Below are positions 33,265-42,738 of a DNA stretch of 46,796 nucleotides, piece by piece (position 1 is the first letter of the stretch; the number at the start of each line of letters is the position of its first letter). The stretch comes from Chthoniobacterales bacterium. Its GTDB lineage: Bacteria > Verrucomicrobiota > Verrucomicrobiia > Chthoniobacterales > UBA10450. Location: positions 1-46,796 of the forward strand of contig JACDGM010000020.1 of NCBI GenBank assembly GCA_013815325.1, given 5' to 3'. The notes below the pieces were generated by a model. It was not told where the DNA came from. It searched no databases and was given only the letters and a program-made list of their open reading frames with translations. The position numbers were made by a program, and so were the translations under genes.

Positions 33265-34577
33265 CACGCAGGGATCGGCGCGATCTCAGGCGCCACCTCG
33301 TCGGCCTTGGCCGGGACGAGCGAGAGCCGGGGCGAGAAGGGAATGAAGCGCTGCGCGCGAACGAAGAAATAAAAGAGCCACATCCGCCAGCGCACGGCAA
33401 AGCTTTGGCCGGCATTACCCGCAAGTAAGGCGTTCACCGCGGGCGCGATTTGCAGGATGTCGGTCGGGTTCATAAAGACTTCCATGAACTCTTTGCCGCT
33501 ATACCATGAGCTAACGAACCTGACATAAAGGTTCATCACGGAGTTTATCCCTCGCTCATAAGTCCTAAGTAACTTTCGCTTGTGAAATGGGTCGCGCAGC
33601 ACCTGATCGAGGGTATCCGCGGCTTTTTCTCCCGACATCACCGCCAGGTAAACGCCGCTGCTAAAAACCGGATCGATGAACCCAGCCGCATCACCCGCCA
33701 ACAGCCAGCGTTCGCCGTAGAGCCGCACGTTGCGATAGGAGTAATCGCCAGCCGAATAGACAGGTGTCACTCGCTCGGCCTTGGTCATCCGCTCGGCGAC
33801 GAGCGGCTGTTCGTTCACACATTTCTCCAAGGCGGCCTCGGGCGAGAGTTTTAACGCCCGAAATGAGACTGTATCCATGACTACGCCGACACTCATGCGC
33901 GTAGGAGTCAACGGGATCATCCAAAACCAGCGATCCAGCCCGCGCACCATTCGAATGAGCGTGCCATCGATCCCGTTCGGCCGGTCCACGTTTTCAAAGT
34001 GCGCAAAGATTGAAAATTTTTGCAGATGTTCGTAGGACTTTTTCAGTTGAAGGAAGTTTCCGACCACGGTCTGCCGGCCGCTGCAATCGAGCAGATAGCG
34101 CGCTTCCAGCGTCGCCTCCGCTCCATCGGGCATCGCCATCTCCAGCCGGATGCGATCCTCTTGCAGCATGATCTTTTGCACGGTCGTTTCCTCGCGCACC
34201 TCCGCGCCCTTCGCGCGCGAGTTATTCAGGAGCAATTGGTCGAACTCTGAGCGCGTGACCTGGTAGGCGCGATCGCGCTCGGAACGAAAGCCGTTCTTGA
34301 AATAAAACTTTGCTTCGCGCGTGCCGCAGCCCGCGACAATTTCGCCGCCGTACTTCGGCATGAAAGTGCGGTCCATTTCTGCGCGCACGCCGAGCCGATC
34401 GAAGGTCGTAGTGCTGAAAGGCAGAAGCGATTCGCCGATGTGAAAGCGCGGAAATTTTTCCCGCTCGAGCACGACCACTCGCCGCCCCGCCTGCGCCAGC
34501 AACGTCGCAGCGGTGCTGCCCGCAGGCCCGCCGCCGATGATGGCTACGTCGTAAAGTCCGTCACTCATGCGCCTCAT
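33264..34577 (-). CDS. Second flavin-dependent halogenase-like FAD oxidoreductase
   Basis: 437 residues; a start nine bases later (34568, MSDGLYDVAIIG) is equally plausible. DVAIIGGGPAGSTAATLLAQ is the FAD-binding loop, FPRFHIGESLLPFST the conserved follow-on, and W217-F-W219-M-I221-P222 fits WxWxIP. LLAGDAAGFIDPVFSSGVYL is the second FAD motif. MPKYGGEIVAG holds a lysine at about the position of the halogenase catalytic Lys. This architecture covers halogenases such as CmlS/CndH and also non-halogenating relatives. It is only about 25-30% like the downstream paralogue by eye. The two overlap by one base and form an operon, suggesting successive steps on one aromatic or lipid substrate. Confidence 0.75.
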   Translation of the reverse strand: MRRMSDGLYDVAIIGGGPAGSTAATLLAQAGRRVVVLEREKFPRFHIGESLLPFSTTTFDRLGVRAEMDRTFMPKYGGEIVAGCGTREAKFYFKNGFRSERDRAYQVTRSEFDQLLLNNSRAKGAEVREETTVQKIMLQEDRIRLEMAMPDGAEATLEARYLLDCSGRQTVVGNFLQLKKSYEHLQKFSIFAHFENVDRPNGIDGTLIRMVRGLDRWFWMIPLTPTRMSVGVVMDTVSFRALKLSPEAALEKCVNEQPLVAERMTKAERVTPVYSAGDYSYRNVRLYGERWLLAGDAAGFIDPVFSSGVYLAVMSGEKAADTLDQVLRDPFHKRKLLRTYERGINSVMNLYVRFVSSWYSGKEFMEVFMNPTDILQIAPAVNALLAGNAGQSFAVRWRMWLFYFFVRAQRFIPFSPRLSLVPAKADEVAPEIAPIPA

Positions 34578-34683
34578 TTTAGCGCGCTTCGCCGAGAAGC
34601 AAACCTTTGGCCTTCTCTTCCTGCGCGGCGCGACGATTTCCTAGGTTGCTTTGCGTGGCATCATCAGTAGAAATTCCACCACT

Positions 34684-35799
34684 ATGAGCGGAATACGATT
34701 ACTCGTCGGTACACGTAAGGGCGCCTTTATTCTAACCGCCGATGGCCAGCGCGCGAACTGGCAAATCAGCGGGCCGCACTTTGCCGGTTGGGAAATTTAT
34801 CACGTCAAAGGCTCGCCTGTGAATCCGAATCGGATCTACGCCTCACAATCCACGAGTTGGTTTGGCCAGCTGATCCAGCGCTCCGAGGACGGCGGCGAAA
34901 CATGGGAACCGGTCGGGAAAGATTTTGCCTATGAAGGTGTTCCCGGCACGCACCAATGGTATGACGGCACGCAACATCCTTGGGAATTCAAACGTGTCTG
35001 GCATCTCGAGCCATCGCTCACCGACCCCGAGACAGTGTATGCAGGCGTGGAGGACGCCGCGCTTTTCCGGAGCACGGATGGTGCGAAAACATGGCAGGAA
35101 CTTCCTGGGCTGCGCGACGCGAAAGGCAAGCTCTGGCAACCCGGAGCCGGCGGGATGTGTCTGCATACGATATTGCTCGACCCCAGCAATCCCGAGCGCA
35201 TTTTCATCGCCATCTCCGCCGCGGGCGCCTTCCGCAGCGACGACGCAGGCCAGACTTTTCAGCCTATCAATCGCGGCCTCAAATCTCTCTACGAGCTTCC
35301 CGATCCGGACGCGGAAGTAGGTCATTGTGTCCATCGCATTGCCATGCATCGCTCCCGCCCCGGGGTGCTTTTCATGCAGAAACACTGGGACGTCATGCGG
35401 AGTGACAACGCCGGAGAGTTATGGACCGAAGTAAGTGACAACTTGCCGTCCGATTTCGGCTTTCCCATCGACGTGCACGCGCATGAACCCGAGACCATCT
35501 ATGTCGTTCCGATCAAGAGTGATTCGGAGCACTTCCCACCGGATGGAAAGCTGCGCGTTTACCGTAGCCGCACCGGCGGCAATCAATGGGAACCGCTCAC
35601 CAAAGGTCTGCCGCAACGTGACTGTTATGTGAATGTGTTACGCGACGCGATGACCGTCGATACGCTCGATGAATGTGGCATCTACTTCGGCACTACGGGC
35701 GGCCAGGTCTATGCGTCCGCCGATGCCGGCGACACTTGGAACACTGTAGCTCGCGATCTTCCCGCCGTCCTTTCGGTCGAGGCCCAGACGTTGTCATGA
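34684..35799 (+). CDS. BNR-repeat beta-propeller protein (sialidase/VPS10-like fold)
   Basis: 371 residues from the ATG at 34684; no signal peptide ([17 protein letters not shown]). Asp-box/BNR repeats recur along the chain: [55 protein letters not shown] and [11 protein letters not shown], which predicts a six- or seven-bladed propeller. No sialidase Arg triad is evident, so catalysis is doubtful. Its TGA overlaps the ATG of the MoaD-like gene (ATGA), so the two are translationally coupled. It is divergent from the halogenase-like operon across about 105 bases. Confidence 0.8.
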   Translation: MSGIRLLVGTRKGAFILTADGQRANWQISGPHFAGWEIYHVKGSPVNPNRIYASQSTSWFGQLIQRSEDGGETWEPVGKDFAYEGVPGTHQWYDGTQHPWEFKRVWHLEPSLTDPETVYAGVEDAALFRSTDGAKTWQELPGLRDAKGKLWQPGAGGMCLHTILLDPSNPERIFIAISAAGAFRSDDAGQTFQPINRGLKSLYELPDPDAEVGHCVHRIAMHRSRPGVLFMQKHWDVMRSDNAGELWTEVSDNLPSDFGFPIDVHAHEPETIYVVPIKSDSEHFPPDGKLRVYRSRTGGNQWEPLTKGLPQRDCYVNVLRDAMTVDTLDECGIYFGTTGGQVYASADAGDTWNTVARDLPAVLSVEAQTLS

Positions 35800-36092
35800 T
35801 CCGCGTAGTGCTGCCGACGCATCTGCGCAATCTCGCCCATGTTACGGACGAGGTTCCGCTCGAGGTCGGAGGAGAGATCACCCTGCGCTCGGTCCTCGAC
35901 ACGCTCGAAGCGCGATATCCGGTGCTGCGAGGCACCATCCGCGACCCCGCCACACTCAAGAGAAGGCCGCTCGTTAGGTTCTTCGCCTGTGGCGAGGATG
36001 TTTCCCACGAAACACCCGACACTCCCCTCCCCGACGCGATTGCGAGAGGCGCCGAACCCTTCTTCATCATCGGCGCGATGGCGGGCGGCTGA
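35796..36092 (+). CDS. MoaD/ThiS-like ubiquitin-fold sulfur carrier
   Basis: 98 residues from the ATG overlapping the previous stop. The beta-grasp pattern [20 protein letters not shown] then [20 protein letters not shown] ends in [10 protein letters not shown], with the exposed C-terminal Gly-Gly that sulfur carriers and ubiquitin-like modifiers use for adenylation and thiocarboxylation. No E1-like (MoeB/ThiF) or MoaE gene is in the window. Pairing with a beta-propeller instead of molybdopterin or thiamine genes makes a cofactor role less obvious; sulfur delivery or protein tagging are possibilities. One TCGTTAGG octamer (35981) encodes PLVRFF. Convergent with the Rieske gene. Confidence 0.85.
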   Translation: MIRVVLPTHLRNLAHVTDEVPLEVGGEITLRSVLDTLEARYPVLRGTIRDPATLKRRPLVRFFACGEDVSHETPDTPLPDAIARGAEPFFIIGAMAGG

Positions 36093-36106
36093 GGGCAGCC
36101 CAACTT

Positions 36107-37249
36107 TCACCTAAGCTGTCGCAGATATTCCCGGTCCCAAGCTGCCGGAATGCTCTCCCGTGGTGAATACGGCCCCGGCTCATAAGCACGTGAAGCGATA
36201 CCTTGCTGACTCAACTCGCAGACATGCCAATCCTGCTTGTTAGTCATGTCCCAGAACGCCACTGCATCTTCTGGGTTGAAACGCGGCTCTTCCGCCCGTT
36301 CCGCCTCCGGGTGGAAATACCAATCACAGGCGATCCGCGTCCGGCCGGGCGACTGCGGCCAGATCAGGTGCACCATCACATAATCAGGATGGAGACTTAG
36401 GAGCATATTGGGAAAAACGGAATAGTAGAAGACACGTGCGTGGTCTTCTTCCCCGATGCCCCCCACCGATAGCGCGCAGGTCTTTCCGCTCATTGTTAGG
36501 CTTTGACCCTTTGCGATGGACATGAAGCCACCGAGAAACGGCCCTTCCAAAAGATCATTCGCGGCCGAGTCGGAGGGCGACACTTTGGAAAGCGCGGGAT
36601 GCACCAGCGGGCAGTGGTAGCACTCGGAGTAATTCTCGAAGATCAGTTTCCAATTGGCCTCGACCTTATACTCGATTCGCCGGGCAGGGCGAAGAGATGG
36701 CAGATTCCAGTGCGCAAACTTTCCCGCGAGCGGCGCAAAGACCTGCTCCAGCGGCTTCGACGCATCGGACAGACTAACGAATATAAAACCTTCCCAAAGC
36801 CGCAGATTCACGGCGTGAAGCGAGAAATCTGCTTTCTCGAACCCCGGCACCAGATCCATCGACGGCGCACCCAGCAATCGGCCATCGAGGCCATACGTCC
36901 AGGCATGATACGGGCATTGAATCGCCGGCGAAGATCCACTCGCTACCTCGCACAGTCGCGTCCCACGATGGCGGCAGACGTTATAAAAGCCATGAATGGA
37001 TTGCTTCTGATCGCGTGCGATGATCAGGCTCTCCCCCGCGACTTCCGGAACGAAATAGTCACCAGCTTTCTCGATCTGACTCTGATGCCCTACGCAAATC
37101 CACTGCTTCGAGAAGATTTGCTCCCGTTCGGCGTTGAAAACTTCCGGAGACACAAAGTAGGGCTGCGGCAAGGTCTTCGCGCCCGACGTATAAGTCTGCG
37201 CGGTTTTGCGGAAGGCGTTTGGCGCCCTCTTGTCGGTTAGCTGTGGCAT
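36107..37249 (-). CDS. Rieske non-haem iron oxygenase, alpha subunit (choline/carnitine monooxygenase-like)
   Basis: 380 residues from the ATG at 37249 (MPQLTDKRAP); the frame extends to a TTG at 37282, which is less likely. The Rieske [2Fe-2S] ligands are Cys92 and His94 (VCRHRG) and Cys112 and His115 (QCPYHAW). Mononuclear Fe ligands are His212 and His217 in NYSECYHCPLVHP; the third acidic ligand is probably within WDMTNKQDWHVCE. That C-terminal segment and AYEPGPYSPRESIP are typical of the choline, carnitine and glycine-betaine monooxygenase branch. It needs a separate reductase, not seen here. Convergent with the MoaD-like gene, 14 bases apart. Confidence 0.88.
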   Translation of the reverse strand: MPQLTDKRAPNAFRKTAQTYTSGAKTLPQPYFVSPEVFNAEREQIFSKQWICVGHQSQIEKAGDYFVPEVAGESLIIARDQKQSIHGFYNVCRHRGTRLCEVASGSSPAIQCPYHAWTYGLDGRLLGAPSMDLVPGFEKADFSLHAVNLRLWEGFIFVSLSDASKPLEQVFAPLAGKFAHWNLPSLRPARRIEYKVEANWKLIFENYSECYHCPLVHPALSKVSPSDSAANDLLEGPFLGGFMSIAKGQSLTMSGKTCALSVGGIGEEDHARVFYYSVFPNMLLSLHPDYVMVHLIWPQSPGRTRIACDWYFHPEAERAEEPRFNPEDAVAFWDMTNKQDWHVCELSQQGIASRAYEPGPYSPRESIPAAWDREYLRQLR

Positions 37250-37322
37250 TTGAGAAGGTGCATCACAAGACCAAAAAGCCAACGCCGTCGCGATTCCACG
37301 CCAGCCTAACTTCTACAATCGG

Positions 37323-38702
37323 CTATGATGCAATCGTGGCGCCAGCCGGGACACCGAGCATCTCTGGAAAGACAAGCTTATTCTTAAGCTCCCGCCGCAG
37401 CAGAAACAGGTTTACGCAGGCTTGCAGCAGTTGCGAAGCCACCGAGAGATACCAGAGATAACGAATTTCAAAACCCGGCTCCCGCGAGAGCCACACGGCC
37501 GGCAGAGCAAAAAGAAACAAACGCGTCATCGAGCTAAGCAACGGCGGAATGGTATGGCCGAGGCCCTGAAAAACGCTGGAGCTCGAAAAGACAATGCCAG
37601 CCGCGACGAAATTCAGGGCGGTGATGCGCAGGTATTCACTACCAAAAGCAATCACCCGCGGATCGTTGGAGAAACCCCGGAGCAAAAGCACGGGCAGATA
37701 ATGCGCCACAAGCGCGAGCAGGAGCATGATCGCCGCCGCCAGCCCAATGGCCGCATAGACCGATTGCCGCACCCGGTCGCCCCGGCGTCCGCCAAAGTTC
37801 TGTCCTACCACCGGGCTGACTGCAAAGCTTAACGCCACCACCGGGAGAAAGAGCGCCTGCATGACTCGCGCGCCTATACCGAAAGCCCGCCTGTGCCGCG
37901 GGCCCGAAGCCCCGAATGATTCCGTAAACGATGATGATGTAGAGGAAAAGCAAGGCAAACTCCGCGCCGGCCGGCAGACCGATCCGGAGCATCGCCCACC
38001 ATATCTGGAGCTGCGGACGCCATAACGCTTTTCTAAAGCTGAGATAGTCATACTTCTTCACGAAATAGAGAATCATCAGAACATCGGCTATAAGGATGGA
38101 AATAAAGGTCGCGAGGGCAGCGCCCGTCACTCCGAGCCGTGGCAAACCCACCAGACCAAAGACGAGCAAGGGCGCAAGCACCATGTTGAGAGCCACACTG
38201 AGAACTTGCAATCCGACCGCCGGCTTCACGATTCCGGTGGCGCGCAAAGCCGATCCGAGAGTCACCAATGGAAATTGTAAAAGGAGACCGGGAATAAACC
38301 AAAGGAGATAACTTTGCGCCAAAGCTGCTGTCGTGGCATCCGCGCTTAATGAGTTAGCGTAAGGCACCCGCACGAGGAAGCCGATCACGCCCAGTCCCAC
38401 CGCGACGAGGATAGACATCGCAAGTGATGGGTTAAAGACCAGCTCCGCGTGCGGCTGATCCTTTTGGCCGGCGGCTTGCGCGATGAGAGTAGTCGTTCCG
38501 ACCCGAGCATTTGCGTAAGAGCCAGCACGATCATCGTAAGATTGCCCGCCAATCCGACTGCAGCGATCGCCTCTTTGCCAAGCCGACCGACCCAGTAGAG
38601 GTCTGCCAGAAGATAAAGCGTCTGCACGGCCATGCTCACCGCCAGGAAAACGGCCATCTGGAGGAGGTGTTTAAGGACGGAGCCTTGGGTCAGGTCTTTC
38701 AC
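37323..38702 (-). pseudogene. MATE family efflux transporter, broken by two compensating frameshifts
   Basis: The product would be about 460 residues, a full-length MATE sodium- or proton-driven multidrug exporter. It begins VKDLTQGSVLKHLLQMAVFL (GTG at 38702) and proceeds in one frame to TQMLG. It then shifts to a second frame near 38502-38504, where a run CCC on the plus strand seems one base short; the expected continuation VGTTTLIAQAAGQKD is there. It stays in that frame to FGPAAQAG, and returns to the first near 37882-37884 (AAA on the plus strand, one base long), continuing FGIGARVMQALFLPVVALSF to the stop at 37323. Both shifts are in homopolymers, so sequencing or assembly error is as likely as real inactivation. 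Divergent from the nitroreductase. Confidence 0.82.
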
Positions 38703-38814
38703 GGCGTGATGGTTTCGGCTGAACTTGCCCCAACAAATCTCAACCTCAATCGACAACTTCGCGGCGCCCGAAGGCACTCGACATGGAGCAATGGCCGGCC
38801 TAGGATTGCAGCCC

Positions 38815-39402
38815 ATGATTAAAGGCAGCGAAGTGCGGAAATCCGAGTACCCGATCGAGCCGCTTTTGCTCGATCGCTGGTCACCACGCGGCATGAGCGG
38901 CGAAGAAATTCCCGTCGAAGAATTGATGCCTCTTTTCGAAGCCGCACGATGGGCGCCCTCTTCCTTCAACGCTCAACAATGGCGTGCGCTTTTTGCCCGT
39001 CGCGAGACGGAGCATTGGCCGGCGTTCCTCGGCCTGCTCGGCGACGGGAATAGGTCTTGGGCGAAGAACGCTGCTGCCCTCGTTCTTTTCATTTCGCGGA
39101 CGCATTTCGAATATAACGGTCAACCTTCCATCACTCATTCCTACGACACGGGCGCAGCCTGGTTGAGTTTCGCTTTAGAGGGATTCCGGCAGGGTTTTGT
39201 GGTGCACGGGATGGAAGGCTTCGATTATGAGCGAGCGCGCACCGAGCTGAAGATACCGTCTGAGTTCCAGGTGGAAGCGATGGCCGCAGTAGGTAAACCC
39301 GCTGACAAGAGGGTTCTTCCAGAGAAGCTGCAGAGCCGCGAGAGCCCTAACGACCGTCGCAAAGCGAGCGAAAGCATCTGCGAAGGCGCTTTTCGGTTTT
39401 AG
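38815..39402 (+). CDS. Nitroreductase family FMN enzyme
   Basis: 195 residues from the ATG at 38815; the frame is open upstream to 38725, but homology begins near SEYPIEPLLLDRWSPRGMSG, so the shorter start is chosen without ribosome-binding-site support. ARWAPSSFNAQQWRALFARR binds FMN phosphate, and the SITHSYDTGAAWLSFALEG segment forms the dimer helix. Members reduce nitro compounds, quinones or enones with NAD(P)H. MATE and nitroreductase promoters face each other across about 110 bases. One TCGTTAGG octamer (39346) lies near its 3' end. Confidence 0.85.
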   Translation: MIKGSEVRKSEYPIEPLLLDRWSPRGMSGEEIPVEELMPLFEAARWAPSSFNAQQWRALFARRETEHWPAFLGLLGDGNRSWAKNAAALVLFISRTHFEYNGQPSITHSYDTGAAWLSFALEGFRQGFVVHGMEGFDYERARTELKIPSEFQVEAMAAVGKPADKRVLPEKLQSRESPNDRRKASESICEGAFRF

Positions 39403-39472
39403 CGGTTGTCTAAGCCGCCCTGTATCACAGCCGGAGAATCTCGGCGATCACTCTGACTAACGAGTGAAGCTT

Positions 39473-40894
39473 TTAGATGAGCGGCGCCAAGGGGCGGACC
39501 AGACTCTCCTTCCAGCGCTGCACGCGAGAGCGCTGCGGAAATTCCTTCGCGTCGATGCGGCGCGAGGCGGCAAAGTCGGCGCTGAGCACGCGCTCCAGGT
39601 GAGCCGCCGTGGCCGGGTCGCGCACGAGGGCGTTCAACTCAAAGTTCAACCGCATCGAGCGCACGTCGAGATTCGCCGACCCGACCATGAGCCATTCCTC
39701 ATCCACGAGCGCGACCTTGGCATGGTTGATCCCGGTTTCGTATTCGTAAATTTTCACCCCGTAACGGAGCAGCTCTTCGTAGTAGGAACGTCCGATGTTG
39801 ACGAGCAGCGGATGATCCGACTTTCCGGCGACAAGCATGCGCACATCCACGCCGCGCTGCGCTGAAAGTTGCAAAGCGGTAAGGAGGGGCTCGTTAGGCC
39901 CGAAGTAACCCGCGGTCAGCCAGACGCGCTGACGGGCGATGTTCAGCATGAAGACTAATGACATCTCGATCGGGTCATCCGGACCATCGGGGCCATCGAT
40001 CATTGGTTGCACGAGCAAGCTCTGCTCGCCCTCGGGTGGCGGGTAATATTTCGGGGCCAGGAGTTTCTCCTTGGTCGCGAAGAACCAGTCATCGGCAAAG
40101 ACCATTTGGAACTTGCGCGTGGCGCCGCCGGTGATCTCGATCTGGAGATCGCGCCATGCGCCCACCGCTGGATCTTCGCCCGCATATTCGCGTCCCATGT
40201 TCATCCCGCCGACAAAACAATGACGTCCATCGATGATCTGCAGCTTGCGATGATTGCGCAGGGTGAAGGTCCATTGGTTGCGCAGCGGATGGGCGGTGCG
40301 AAACCAGGCGAACTTTCCGCCAGCCTCGAGCAATCGGGCAAAGTGCGAACGCCGCATCGGGAAGCAACCGATCGGATCGAGCAGCAGGCGTACTTCCACG
40401 CCGCGGCGGGCGGCGGCGACGAGGCGGTCGAGCATGGCTTCGGCGCGCGCATCCTTCTGCCAGATGTAGAACTCCACGTGCACATGATGTTGCGCCTCAT
40501 CGATCCGTTCCCCTAGCGCCGCGAAAAAGTTGCCGCCGTCGACGAGCAGCCGCGTCTCGTCGGCGCTGGAGATCGCGTATTCGTTCAAGCGGGAGAGTAA
40601 CTCCACACTCCGGCGCTCGGCCTCGGGTAGTTGCGCAGCCGCCGCCTTGGTATCGGCGCTCACCCGGCGTTCCTCGCGCGCGCCGGAGGCATCCAGCTCG
40701 CGCCTCGCGCGGAGCCTTTGCCTAACGAGTCTATCCGTCCCGAAGATGAGATAGAAGATCGGGCCGCCGTAGGGGAAGAGGATGACGGCCCAGATCCAAG
40801 CCAGGGTCGAGGCCGGCGGTTTATTCCGGAGCAGAATATGCGGGATGGTCGCCCAAGTCAGAAGGTATCCAATCCAGACGAAGGGCCAATGCAT
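39473..40894 (-). CDS. cls: Cardiolipin synthase (phospholipase D family)
   Basis: 473 residues. Two N-terminal membrane helices (WIGYLLTWATIPHILL and LAWIWAVILFPYGGPIFYLI) anchor the protein. The two HKD motifs are HRKLQIID (His215, Lys217, Asp222) and HAKVALVD (His391, Lys393, Asp398), each followed by GGMNMG or GSANLDVRS. The enzyme condenses two phosphatidylglycerols to cardiolipin and glycerol at the inner membrane. Length fits the ClsA branch. Two TCGTTAGG octamers (39891, 40721) are inside the gene. It is divergent from the methyltransferase gene. Confidence 0.95.
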   Translation of the reverse strand: MHWPFVWIGYLLTWATIPHILLRNKPPASTLAWIWAVILFPYGGPIFYLIFGTDRLVRQRLRARRELDASGAREERRVSADTKAAAAQLPEAERRSVELLSRLNEYAISSADETRLLVDGGNFFAALGERIDEAQHHVHVEFYIWQKDARAEAMLDRLVAAARRGVEVRLLLDPIGCFPMRRSHFARLLEAGGKFAWFRTAHPLRNQWTFTLRNHRKLQIIDGRHCFVGGMNMGREYAGEDPAVGAWRDLQIEITGGATRKFQMVFADDWFFATKEKLLAPKYYPPPEGEQSLLVQPMIDGPDGPDDPIEMSLVFMLNIARQRVWLTAGYFGPNEPLLTALQLSAQRGVDVRMLVAGKSDHPLLVNIGRSYYEELLRYGVKIYEYETGINHAKVALVDEEWLMVGSANLDVRSMRLNFELNALVRDPATAAHLERVLSADFAASRRIDAKEFPQRSRVQRWKESLVRPLAPLI

Positions 40895-41129
40895 CTGTCA
40901 CGAGCATGCGGCATTGGGCGGGAATCCTCCAGTTATAAAGAGTTCGAGGGCAGCAGAGCGCGATGAGGAGTTCCAGGTAGCGCTCGATCGTCAAAATTAT
41001 TTACCCGAGCGCGCTGAGAATCTGGATTATCCTCCGTCACTCGCGCGCGCTACGATCGCGCACATCTGCGGTCGCTCTGCGGCAGTAGAAGTGCCGGCGA
41101 TCAACCCTGGAGCGCGTATTATTAAGGAG

Positions 41130-41975
41130 ATGAGTAGTTACAAGACATCCACGGTGGAGCGAGACGTCTCCACGATCGTAGCGGAAGGTCACACTCCTTA
41201 CGATCGTCGCGGATGGGATATCGATTTTCTGCGGACCCGTGATTTTCTCCGGGGCCGGCGATTTGGGATTTCGGACAAGTCCAAGACGGTGCGCTTTCCG
41301 GTGCGGATGTTGCGCTACTGGTTCACCTACCATCTGCTCGCCGCCGAATATCGCCGTGCCGGCCGGCCGCTCGCGATCCTGGAACTCGGCACCCATAATG
41401 GCCAGATGCGCACCTTCACCCGGCTCGCCGCCGAACGAGTGCGTGACAGCGCGCGCGCCCCGCGATGGAGCCGCTGGCTGGGCGTTGATGCCGTGCCGAA
41501 GCGAAACATCCTCAGGCGCGCCGGCTACAGGGAGGTTTTGCAGGCCGATATCGAAGCACCCCACATAATCCTACCCCATGGCTTCGACACCGCCATTTGC
41601 CTCCACATTTTCGAACACACCGTCGATCCGGGAGGCGCCTTGGGCAAAGTCGCGGCGGCTTTGCGTCCGGGCGGCTCGGTTCTCGGCGGCTCGCCGGTGC
41701 TCCCGCATTTTCTGATCGGGCTGCGCGAGCGGCAGCTGCGCAAGACCGCGCAGCATCTCGGTCACGTGACGGTCTTCTCGCCCGCCCGGGTGCGAGAGCT
41801 GGCGGAAGCGGCGGGCCTAAAGATCGAATTCATCTCCGGCGCCTACTTCATGCGGCACAAGGGACTCATCCTCGAGAACTCGCGCGCCTGGCTGAAGTTT
41901 AACTTGAGGTGGGGAGAAGCCTTTCCCTGGTGGCCTGGCGAGATTCACTGGCTGGCGCGAAAGCCACGCGAATAG
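41130..41975 (+). CDS. Class I SAM-dependent methyltransferase
   Basis: 281 residues from the ATG at 41130. AAGGAG immediately before it is unusually close for a ribosome-binding site, so a start at the GTG 41154 is possible; the frame is open back to 40782 but would run antisense through cls. SAM motif I is AILELGTHNGQMRTF, followed by WLGVDAVPKRNILRR; DTAICLHIFEHTVDPGGALG and GGSVLGGSPVLPHF occupy the later motifs. The C-terminal 60 residues are basic/aromatic (HKGLILENSRAWLKF). It does not belong to a family I can name. The 235 bases upstream (40895-41129) show no clear promoter. Confidence 0.72.
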   Translation: MSSYKTSTVERDVSTIVAEGHTPYDRRGWDIDFLRTRDFLRGRRFGISDKSKTVRFPVRMLRYWFTYHLLAAEYRRAGRPLAILELGTHNGQMRTFTRLAAERVRDSARAPRWSRWLGVDAVPKRNILRRAGYREVLQADIEAPHIILPHGFDTAICLHIFEHTVDPGGALGKVAAALRPGGSVLGGSPVLPHFLIGLRERQLRKTAQHLGHVTVFSPARVRELAEAAGLKIEFISGAYFMRHKGLILENSRAWLKFNLRWGEAFPWWPGEIHWLARKPRE

Positions 41976-42048
41976 TCGAAAACACCGGCGTCTTATAGGC
42001 ACTCGGAAGGCCAATCCTGCCCCCACGAACGAATCTTACTGTATCCGC

Positions 42049-42738
42049 ATGATAAGCCGCTTCTCCGTGAACCTAATCGCCACTGTTTTTCTCGCCCTCC
42101 TGCTGAGCGGACAAGCCTTTGCCGGCGATGAGAACGCTGTTGGATCAGCAGCCTGCCCCCGTGCCACCACAGCGTGGGAACAGGTGGCGAACCGGGACGG
42201 AGTCGTCATCTACAACCGCACTCGCGCGGGCTCGTCGCTCAAGGAATTCAAAAGCGTGGGCCTGATGGACTCCCCTCCGAGCGCGGTCTATGCCGTTCTC
42301 AATGACGCGAAGTCCTATCCAAGTTTTATGCCCTATTCGGCGGAAGTCCGGATTCTGAAGCAGACAGACGGAGCCATCGTCGCCTACCACCGCCTGGCTC
42401 TACCTTTGGTCGACGACCGCGATTACACCCTTCGTTCCGAACATTCGAAAAGTTCGGGGCCCGCGGGCCCGGTTTATCACATCCATTGGAAGCCCGCCAA
42501 CGACCTCGGCCCGGCGCAAAAACCGGGCGTGCAGCGCGTCAAAGTCTGCGAAGGCAGTTGGCTGCTCGAGCCGACAGGGGCAGGCACCACGCGCGCCACC
42601 TACCTTATCTATAGCGACACCGGCGGAGCAATCCCGGCCGTTTTCGCCAACAATGCCAGCCGAGTCGCGATTCGAAAGGTTTTCGCCGCGATCCGCAAAG
42701 AGGCACACGAGCCAAAGTATACGAGCGCGAAAGGCTAA
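42049..42738 (+). CDS. Secreted START/SRPBCC-domain lipid-binding-like protein
   Basis: 229 residues. A signal peptide (about 1-25, ending SGQAFA) predicts export. The START-like fold is suggested by WEQVANRDGVVIYNRT, then SLKEFKSVGLMDSPPSAVYA, VLNDAKSYPSFMPYSAEVRI, YHRLALPLVDDRDYTLRSEH and SWLLEPTGAGTTRATYLIYS. Such domains bind lipids or other hydrophobic ligands in a deep cavity. Ligand unknown. A cysteine pair (Cys36 and VKVCEGSW) may form a disulfide. It lies 73 bases downstream of the methyltransferase gene. The following 270 bases (42739-43007) contain two TCGTTAGG octamers (42830, 42962) and no gene. Confidence 0.82.
   Translation: MISRFSVNLIATVFLALLLSGQAFAGDENAVGSAACPRATTAWEQVANRDGVVIYNRTRAGSSLKEFKSVGLMDSPPSAVYAVLNDAKSYPSFMPYSAEVRILKQTDGAIVAYHRLALPLVDDRDYTLRSEHSKSSGPAGPVYHIHWKPANDLGPAQKPGVQRVKVCEGSWLLEPTGAGTTRATYLIYSDTGGAIPAVFANNASRVAIRKVFAAIRKEAHEPKYTSAKG

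Noticed and set aside
37882-38504. Programmed frameshifting in the MATE gene
   Set aside because: The two sites are plain 3-base runs without a slippery heptamer or following structure that I could identify; indel error or mutation is simpler.
29395-39402. One large secondary-metabolite cluster from the dioxygenase to the nitroreductase
   Set aside because: There is no synthase or scaffold gene, the gene orientations alternate, and the kynurenine pair has an ordinary catabolic explanation. Only the halogenase-like pair is kept as a finding.
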